This document shows positions 1 through 4,106 of a stretch of DNA of 5,926 nt, in pieces (within the stretch, counting starts at the first letter, position 1; the number at the start of each line of letters is the position of its first letter). The DNA is from Flavobacterium sp. (GTDB lineage Bacteria > Bacteroidota > Bacteroidia > Flavobacteriales > Flavobacteriaceae). The stretch covers positions 1-5,926 of the forward strand of contig JADMKR010000062.1 of NCBI GenBank assembly GCA_015478765.1, read 5' to 3'. Position numbers and translations under genes: made by a program. The notes under the pieces are model-generated. The model ran no database searches and was not told where the DNA came from. It was given only the letters and a program-made list of their open reading frames with translations.

Positions 1-147
1 GAATTCTTTCCAGTTGTATCGTGATGCAACTGTATGGAAAATCGTACATATAATCGACACCAGGCTCAAACTATAAATCAGTTCTCGATAAAACCACAAA
101 AATCCTCGGTGAAAATTGCTAACTTCTAAATTATCAGTCTTTTGCAT
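1..147 (-). CDS. Possible partial CDS, N-terminal end of a divergent hypothetical protein
   Basis: Reading the reverse strand from an ATG at 147-145 gives 49 codons without a stop, up to the window edge. The preceding in-frame stop is at 177-175. The predicted N-terminus begins MQKTDNLEVSNF and then becomes rich in aromatic and aliphatic residues (about residues 16-42), which could be a membrane segment. I do not recognise a family. A TATTTTTG match to the Bacteroidota -7 element lies 10 bases upstream of the ATG, which would leave an almost leaderless mRNA. Forty-nine open codons can occur by chance, and a forward frame is also open from base 2 to a stop at 74-76, so a plus-strand gene tail is an alternative. 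The call is weak. Confidence 0.3.
   Translation of the reverse strand, partial: MQKTDNLEVSNFHRGFLWFYRELIYSLSLVSIICTIFHTVASRYNWKEF
11..32. repeat. Imperfect 22-base palindrome
   Basis: The arms CAGTTGTATC (11-20) and GATGCAACTG (23-32) are complementary at 9 of 10 positions around a 2-base centre. The single mismatch would be a U-G wobble in RNA. No T tract follows on either strand, so it is not an intrinsic terminator. It could be a regulator binding site or chance symmetry, and it lies inside the possible reverse-strand partial gene. Confidence 0.3.
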
Positions 148-169
148 TTTGAAAAGACAAAAATATTTG
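141..169 (+). promoter_or_regulatory. Candidate Bacteroidota-type promoter for the lipoprotein gene at 197
   Basis: TTTG at 141-144 and AATATTTG at 162-169 are separated by 17 bases. This fits the known Bacteroidota consensus of TTTG or TTG, then a 17-23 base spacer, then TAnnTTTG, with one mismatch in the -7 element. Transcription would start near 176, giving a leader of about 20 bases before the ATG at 197. A reverse-strand -7 match (TATTTTTG, 165-158) overlaps it, so the region could be a compact divergent promoter. Confidence 0.4.
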
Positions 170-196
170 TAGATTTATGACCTAAACCATTTCAGT

Positions 197-1318
197 ATGA
201 AAAATATCTACAAACTCTTTGTTCTTCTCTGCATTGTTACTGTTTCCTGCAATAATGACGATGAAAATGTAACGTCGGATAGCGGCGTCCTGAAGATTTC
301 AGGAACTGTATTTTCGCCCAACGGTAATTTTCCAATTTCCAGGGCGCATGTTAAGATTTTTAAGGATGATGTCCTGATTGCGAGTCAGACAACGAGTGCC
401 ATCGGTACTTTCGAAATCACAGGGCTGCCTGAGGCGATGCTGGAAGTACAGCTTAGTAAAGGCAAATTCATGAAAGAATTCTCAGTTGATTTACGGGAAG
501 ACTATGATCTTCAGCTTACAGAAGGGGAACTTGATATATTTCCCTCAATAGCGGTAGTTACCGGAAGTTATGACAATATTGAACAGGTGTTGGTAGGTAT
601 CGGCGTAGTAAATCCGCTCACCAATGAACCTGCGTTCGACATCATCAACGGAAGTAGTTCGGGCAACCGAGCAGCGCACTTTCATGGCCCGCGTGACGGC
701 CAGGTTGCTGGACGGTCGACCAGCCTGCCTTCCAATGTGGATTTTAACTTCAATGACTTACTGCATGACAGCGACCTGCTCGACAATTACGATATCATAT
801 TTTTGAATTGCGGCGCGACAGACGCTTTTGACGACGATACAATTGCTACTACCAATCTAAAAAATTATATCTCAAATGGGGGAATCGTGTATGCGACCGA
901 CTGGATGTATTCGTATATCCAATCGATGTTCGACGCAGAGGATTATTTGACGTTTGCAACACCTGAGCGGGCAGGATCGGGCGATCCCATCAATGCCCAG
1001 GTATTTAATGCGGATCTTGAGGCATGGCTTGCCAATCAAGGAATCGTAGTCTCGCCTTCGGTTTTGGTCGATAATTTTCTTGGTGGATGGCAAATGGTCG
1101 ATACATTCGATTCAGATAATGTAACCAATTGGCTGCTAGCCGAAGATTTTACATATTCCGGAAATGTTGCATCAGGAAAAAGTCTCGCATTTACGTTTCA
1201 ATATAATCAGGGTGGCGTATTCTATTCGTCTTTCCATACGCATGGCGGAGGTTCCGATGAAGATGATGCGGTATTGCAGATGATGAATTATTTCGTATTC
1301 GAATTATCCGGATTGTAA
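197..1318 (+). CDS. Lipoprotein with Ig-like carboxypeptidase-regulatory-type domain and ThuA/class I amidotransferase-like domain
   Basis: This 373-residue protein starts with a lipoprotein signal peptide (residues 1-17, KLFVLLCIVTVS) and a likely lipidated Cys18. The following NNDDEN resembles the acidic surface-export signal of Bacteroidota lipoproteins, so an outer-membrane or surface location is inferred. Residues 31-108 form a beta-rich domain (ISGTVFSPNG...GTFEITGLP) typical of carboxypeptidase-regulatory-like Ig folds. Residues 117-372 resemble a ThuA or class I glutamine amidotransferase fold: strand SIAVVTGSYD (117-126), DIIFLNCGA (199-207), LKNYISNGGIVYATDW (221-236) and a closing GGVFYSSFHTHGG (339-351). 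I see no clear Cys-His-Glu catalytic triad; Cys205 lies after a strand, but no assigned nucleophile elbow is evident. The role may be binding rather than catalysis. The domain calls come from pattern recognition and the substrate is unknown. The ATG at 197 is chosen because it gives a normal-length signal peptide. The gene appears monocistronic, with its own terminator at 1337. Confidence 0.88.
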   Translation: MKNIYKLFVLLCIVTVSCNNDDENVTSDSGVLKISGTVFSPNGNFPISRAHVKIFKDDVLIASQTTSAIGTFEITGLPEAMLEVQLSKGKFMKEFSVDLREDYDLQLTEGELDIFPSIAVVTGSYDNIEQVLVGIGVVNPLTNEPAFDIINGSSSGNRAAHFHGPRDGQVAGRSTSLPSNVDFNFNDLLHDSDLLDNYDIIFLNCGATDAFDDDTIATTNLKNYISNGGIVYATDWMYSYIQSMFDAEDYLTFATPERAGSGDPINAQVFNADLEAWLANQGIVVSPSVLVDNFLGGWQMVDTFDSDNVTNWLLAEDFTYSGNVASGKSLAFTFQYNQGGVFYSSFHTHGGGSDEDDAVLQMMNYFVFELSGL

Positions 1319-1336
1319 CACCTAAGACATACTCTC

Positions 1337-1368
1337 AAAGGCCAGGTTTCGATCTGGCTTTTTTTTTT
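1337..1368 (+). terminator. Intrinsic terminator of the lipoprotein gene
   Basis: Arm AAAGGCCAG (1337-1345) pairs with CTGGCTTTT (1354-1362), giving nine base pairs including one G-U wobble, around the 8-base loop GTTTCGAT. A run of ten T residues (1359-1368) ends the structure. It begins 18 bases after the stop codon at 1316-1318. The polarity serves the plus strand only. Confidence 0.9.
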
Positions 1369-1428
1369 GTAAAATTTTAAATTTATTAGTGGCGTAGCTT
1401 TTGTAATGTGCGGGTCAAAACTACATAT

Positions 1429-1803
1429 ATGAAAAAGCTATTGGCCATGTTACTCTTCACGAGCGGAATGTTAGCTCAGGATAAAATCTATAACGTTCAA
1501 CATTATTGTATAGACAATAAACCATTTACAGCTGTGGGATGTGATCTTTCAGGAACCGAATATTCGTTTGTTTTCATCGACAGTGGCAAGAAAGAAGTTG
1601 TATTATTTCTTTCCGATACAAAACTAACCTATGAAATAGTAAAGAGTGAATCTAACGACAGTGGAAGAATCCAGGATTACACCTTACGAAATCAGGAAGG
1701 GATCACCGAGATGACTGTCAGTGCCGATAAAACAAAGATAGATTTCATACATCCGCAACGCCAAATCACTTTGAAAGTTGGCAAATCCACCAAACTGCAA
1801 TAA
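1429..1803 (+). CDS. Small exported protein of unknown function
   Basis: The 124-residue product starts MKKLLAMLLFTSGMLAQ, a signal peptide with a likely signal peptidase I cut after Ala16, before Gln17. No lipobox Cys is present, so a periplasmic or secreted protein is inferred. The mature part of about 108 residues alternates short polar and hydrophobic stretches (EYSFVFI, KEVVLFL, KLTYEIV, ITEMTVS, RQITLKV), suggesting a small all-beta fold. Cys27 and Cys38 could form a disulfide. I recognise no family. The frame can be extended to a GTG at 1408, but the ATG at 1429 puts the Lys-Lys n-region at the N-terminus and has an A-rich, Bacteroidota-like upstream context. A poor -7-like TAGCTTTTG lies at 1395-1403. 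The stop codon (1801-1803) is immediately followed by the convergent sdaA stop codon. Confidence 0.75.
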   Translation: MKKLLAMLLFTSGMLAQDKIYNVQHYCIDNKPFTAVGCDLSGTEYSFVFIDSGKKEVVLFLSDTKLTYEIVKSESNDSGRIQDYTLRNQEGITEMTVSADKTKIDFIHPQRQITLKVGKSTKLQ

Positions 1804-3228
1804 TCAGCAATCCGCCATATTCACCGCAACTGCAAGTCCACCTTCAGACGTTTCTTTATACTTGGTATTCATATCGCGGGCAGTTTGCCACATGGTGTCG
1901 ACTACTTTGTCAAGAGGAACTTTCGCATTGCGCGGATCGGTTTCCATCGCGAGTTCAGCGGCATTTATCGCTTTGATCGCGCCCATTGTGTTACGTTCTA
2001 TGCACGGAATTTGAACCAGTCCGGCAATAGGATCGCACGTCATTCCTAAATGATGTTCCATCGCAATTTCGGCAGCCATTAAAACCTGCGCCGGACTACC
2101 ACCCATGACCTCGCAAAGTGCGGCGGCGGCCATGGCTGATGAAACGCCGATTTCAGCCTGGCAGCCGCCCATAGCAGCAGAAATTGTCGAACCTTTTTTG
2201 AATATGCTTCCAATTTCGCCGGCAACCATAAGGAACTGCTTGATTTCTTTTTCGCCAGCCTGGTGATTTTCAATAACCAGGTAATACATCATGACTGCCG
2301 GTATAACGCCGGCACTTCCGTTTGTGGGCGCCGTCACGACACGGCCCAACGCAGCATTTACCTCATTGACCGCGAGTGCAAAACAACTAACCCATTTCAA
2401 TATTTGGCGGAATTTGACTTCAGTTCCGCGGATTGACTCGAGCCATTGCTGCGGATTGGTATAATTTGCCAATCCGATCAAATTTTGGTGCATATCGAAA
2501 GCCCGGCGGCGCACGTTTAATCCGCCTGGTAATATTCCTTCCGAATGGCAGCCGATATACATACATTCGAGCATAGTTTCCCAGATGCGCATCAGTTCCC
2601 GATGGATCACGTCGTCATGACGCATCGAGCGCTCATTTTCGTAAACGATCTCCGATATCATTTTGTTCTCCGAAGTTGCAAATTCAAGTAATTGGGCCGC
2701 GTTCTGAATCATATACGGGAAAGCGCATTTGATTTCGTTCTTTTTCAGCGCATTTGCTCGCTCTTCCTTCACAACGAAGCCGCCACCGATCGAATAAAAC
2801 GTCGAGGAAAAATGTTTAGTTGCAGTATATGCAGTGAAGGTCATTCCGTTTGCATGGAAAGGCAGGAAGTTTCGGTTAAAGACAATGTCCTGAAGAAACG
2901 AGAATGAAATTGTAAATTCATTACCAAGGACAATCTCCTGGGATTCTTCAATTTTCCTGACGATACCCTGAATGTTTTTAATCGGAATCGTTTCGGGATC
3001 CTGACCGCTAAGGCCGAGCATTACAGCCAAATCAGTGGCGTGGCCTTTGCCGGTTAGTGAGAGCGATCCATATAAATCCACTTTGATACGCTCTGTTTTT
3101 GAAAGCAGGCCTTTGGCACGCAATTCAGCGAGAAATCTTTCTGCGGCGCGCCACGGACCAAGGGTGTGGGAGCTTGACGGACCCACACCAATTTTTAGCA
3201 TGTCAAAAACAGAGATACATTCTTCCAT
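1804..3228 (-). CDS. sdaA: L-serine dehydratase (L-serine ammonia-lyase), iron-sulfur dependent, single chain
   Basis: The 474-residue cytoplasmic enzyme converts L-serine to pyruvate and ammonia using a [4Fe-4S] cluster. It is full length for the single-chain type, in which the beta (N-terminal) and alpha (C-terminal) domains are fused. The N-terminal signature VGPSSSHTLGPWRAAERF (about 15-32) is diagnostic. The catalytic domain has APTNGSAGVIPA (300-311), GSTISAAMGGCQAEIG (346-361) and GMTCDPIAGLVQIPCIERN (395-413). Cys356, Cys398 and Cys409 keep the 42- and 11-residue spacing known for the cluster ligands of the Legionella enzyme. The protein ends in Cys474, matching the C-terminal tail-in-mouth Cys that acts as a removable fourth ligand in that enzyme. 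The ATG at 3228 gives the family-typical start MEECISVFDMLKIG. A near-consensus -7 element sits 20 bases upstream. The gene is convergent with the small exported-protein gene, with no base between the two stop codons. Confidence 0.96.
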   Translation of the reverse strand: MEECISVFDMLKIGVGPSSSHTLGPWRAAERFLAELRAKGLLSKTERIKVDLYGSLSLTGKGHATDLAVMLGLSGQDPETIPIKNIQGIVRKIEESQEIVLGNEFTISFSFLQDIVFNRNFLPFHANGMTFTAYTATKHFSSTFYSIGGGFVVKEERANALKKNEIKCAFPYMIQNAAQLLEFATSENKMISEIVYENERSMRHDDVIHRELMRIWETMLECMYIGCHSEGILPGGLNVRRRAFDMHQNLIGLANYTNPQQWLESIRGTEVKFRQILKWVSCFALAVNEVNAALGRVVTAPTNGSAGVIPAVMMYYLVIENHQAGEKEIKQFLMVAGEIGSIFKKGSTISAAMGGCQAEIGVSSAMAAAALCEVMGGSPAQVLMAAEIAMEHHLGMTCDPIAGLVQIPCIERNTMGAIKAINAAELAMETDPRNAKVPLDKVVDTMWQTARDMNTKYKETSEGGLAVAVNMADC

Positions 3229-3248
3229 TACAATAATTGCATTTGAGG

Positions 3249-3256
3249 CAAATATA
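3249..3256 (-). promoter_or_regulatory. -7 promoter element of sdaA
   Basis: The reverse strand reads TATATTTG, a perfect match to the Bacteroidota TAnnTTTG element. The upstream end is 28 bases and the downstream end 20 bases from the sdaA ATG, implying a leader of roughly 14 bases. No clear TTTG or TTG occurs at the usual -33 spacing. That position is instead taken by a T-rich stretch in the centre of an inverted repeat (3268-3290). Confidence 0.55.
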
Positions 3257-3267
3257 ATTTTTCTTAT

Positions 3268-3290
3268 CCGACTTAAAAAAAATAAGTCGG
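3268..3290. repeat. Perfect 8-base inverted repeat just upstream of the sdaA -7 element
   Basis: Arms CCGACTTA (3268-3275) and TAAGTCGG (3283-3290) are fully complementary around a centre of seven A residues. The repeat covers the -33 region of the inferred sdaA promoter, a usual place for a regulator operator. On the reverse strand it is followed by ATAAGAAAAATT rather than a T run, so it is a poor terminator for the upstream lipoprotein gene. The regulator is unknown. Confidence 0.5.
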
Positions 3291-3313
3291 TATACTATAC
3301 TTTACGAGATAAA

Positions 3314-3337
3314 CCGATTCTATTTTAAAGGAATCGG
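3314..3337 (-). terminator. Weak terminator-like hairpin over the stop codon of the Gmad2 lipoprotein gene
   Basis: CCGATTC (3314-3320) and GAATCGG (3331-3337) form a perfect 7-base stem with a 10-base loop that contains most of the TAG stop codon at 3322-3320. On the reverse strand the stem is followed by only TTTATC, so termination would be weak. It may protect the mRNA 3' end instead. Confidence 0.35.
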
Positions 3338-3778
3338 CAATTCGTGCTGTTTGCTCCCGTCGCGGGCACTTGTTTCAAATAAGACAATATGCAGCGTAGA
3401 GTTCTGCCGGGCTTTTTTGGCCGAAACCGTAAAATCGAAACTTCCCCATTCAGGTGCGCCCGCATCGGTCATTTCAGAACCTTCACTAAGAATATTGTGT
3501 CCGTCTTCAATAAACCATCCGAAATTGGCCTCAAAAATTTGTCCTTTTCCTTGAATTCGAAACACAGTATCGCTAACAGGCGATATCGTGACATCTTTAA
3601 AACGCTGGTTTTCAAATGTTTTATTTGCGACAGGTGCCACTTCAGTATTGTGGGTTACGGTATCACGAACTCTTTCCGGAATAGGTTCTTCTTTCTTTTT
3701 TTCTGACTGACACGAGGCAAACGCCCACAATACTATAATTGCGCAAAATCGATGAAAGATAAATTTAGAGGTTTTCAT
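3320..3778 (-). CDS. Small lipoprotein with a Gmad2 immunoglobulin-like domain
   Basis: The product has 152 residues from the ATG at 3778. A signal peptide (residues 1-22, IIVLWAFAS core) precedes a likely lipidated Cys23, followed by QSEKKKEE, a charged stretch like Bacteroidota surface-export signals. A Pro/Glu/Arg linker (about 30-58) leads to a beta-sandwich at about 60-151 that matches the Gmad2 pattern: VTISPVSDTVFRIQGKGQ (63-80), FEANFGWFIEDG (82-93), the Trp-Gly-Phe stretch EWGSFDF (110-116), and LFETSARDGS (133-142). Gmad2 was first described beside GerM domains in spore germination proteins, but it also occurs in envelope proteins of non-sporulating bacteria, where its ligand is unknown. 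An in-frame ATG at 3802 would add eight residues. The 3778 start is preferred because it follows a very A-rich stretch and puts a basic n-region first. It lies 91 bases upstream of sdaA on the same strand and is divergent from dnaK. Confidence 0.85.
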   Translation of the reverse strand: MKTSKFIFHRFCAIIVLWAFASCQSEKKKEEPIPERVRDTVTHNTEVAPVANKTFENQRFKDVTISPVSDTVFRIQGKGQIFEANFGWFIEDGHNILSEGSEMTDAGAPEWGSFDFTVSAKKARQNSTLHIVLFETSARDGSKQHELPIPLK

Positions 3779-3990
3779 TTGGTATTTTTTGTGAACATTC
3801 ATAAAAGTTTCAGGCTGGGTTCGAGTGCATATTTTTGACGACGGTTAAATCGCCGGTCATTTCTAAGGTTACAGTAATGATCAACGTCCGGATTATACTG
3901 CTCCAACTGTCAAAAAAGATATTTTCCATTATCCTGTTTTAAGGTTACTCTAAAGATAAACAAACTTACTTTAAGGTCCTGGTGTCATAA

Positions 3991-4019
3991 TGTCAGATTA
4001 ATTTGCGTCCTGACTGACA
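3991..4019 (+). promoter_or_regulatory. Candidate dnaK promoter/operator: inverted repeat flanking a -7-like element
   Basis: TGTCAG (3991-3996) and CTGACA (4014-4019) are inverted copies surrounding TTAATTTG (3998-4005), which differs from the TAnnTTTG consensus at one base. A further TGTCA lies at 3983-3987. Transcription from here would start near 4012 and give a leader of about 95 bases for dnaK. The -33 element is poor, so this is a tentative assignment. Confidence 0.3.
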
Positions 4020-4033
4020 ATATCCCAATGCAG

Positions 4034-4064
4034 GCCGGTTGGCATAATGATTGTCAAAACCGGC
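4034..4064 (+). promoter_or_regulatory. Stem-loop in the dnaK leader
   Basis: GCCGGTT (4034-4040) pairs perfectly with AACCGGC (4058-4064). After a two-base bulge (4056-4057), GGCA (4041-4044) pairs with TGTC (4052-4055) with one G-U wobble, leaving the 7-base loop TAATGAT. No T tract follows, so it is not a terminator. It ends 42 bases before the dnaK start, too far to hide the start codon directly. It could stabilise or regulate the mRNA, or act as a DNA operator. Confidence 0.45.
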
Positions 4065-4106
4065 TCGATCCAAATATTAAACGAATACAAATCAAAATAA
4101 ATTAAA

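Larger units (their letters stand above)
3779..4106. other. Divergent intergenic region between the Gmad2 lipoprotein gene and dnaK
   Basis: I see no convincing gene in these 328 bases. Possible promoter elements are a plus-strand TATTTTTG at 3830-3837 (perfect -7, poor -33), a plus-strand TTAATTTG at 3998-4005 (one mismatch, nearer to dnaK), and a reverse-strand TAAGTTTG at 3968-3961 (perfect -7) that could serve the lipoprotein gene with a long leader. The pentamer TGTCA or its complement occurs five times (3908, 3983, 3991, 4015 and 4052). A hairpin lies at 4034-4064. No CIRCE element (paired TTAGCACTC/GAGTGCTAA) is present; only an isolated GAGTGC is found near 3823. Confidence 0.6.

Noticed and set aside
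1..6. EcoRI site exactly at the window start, suggesting a cloned fragment
   Set aside because: Further GAATTC sites occur inside the window (for example within the first lipoprotein gene and within dnaK), so the window is not a complete EcoRI fragment. This has no biological meaning.
624..1093. Small open frames on both strands inside the 197-1318 lipoprotein gene
   Set aside because: They are out of frame with a complete, well-structured coding sequence and have no independent support.
1778..2014. Plus-strand open frame of 78 codons spanning the convergent junction
   Set aside because: It overlaps the end of the exported-protein gene out of frame and is antisense to the conserved sdaA C-terminus.
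2692..2907. Plus-strand open frame of 71 codons inside sdaA
   Set aside because: It is antisense to sdaA, with no promoter, start context or domain support.
3035..3328. Plus-strand open frame of 97 codons over the sdaA start and promoter
   Set aside because: It runs antisense to the diagnostic SdaA N-terminal signature, and its tail simply reads through the intergenic spacer.
3351..3706. Two plus-strand open frames antisense to the Gmad2 lipoprotein gene
   Set aside because: The reverse frame has a signal peptide, a lipobox and a domain pattern, whereas these have none.
3815..3835. Possible CIRCE heat-shock operator upstream of dnaK
   Set aside because: Only a single GAGTGC half-site fragment is present, with no matching TTAGCACTC arm at the required 9-base spacing.
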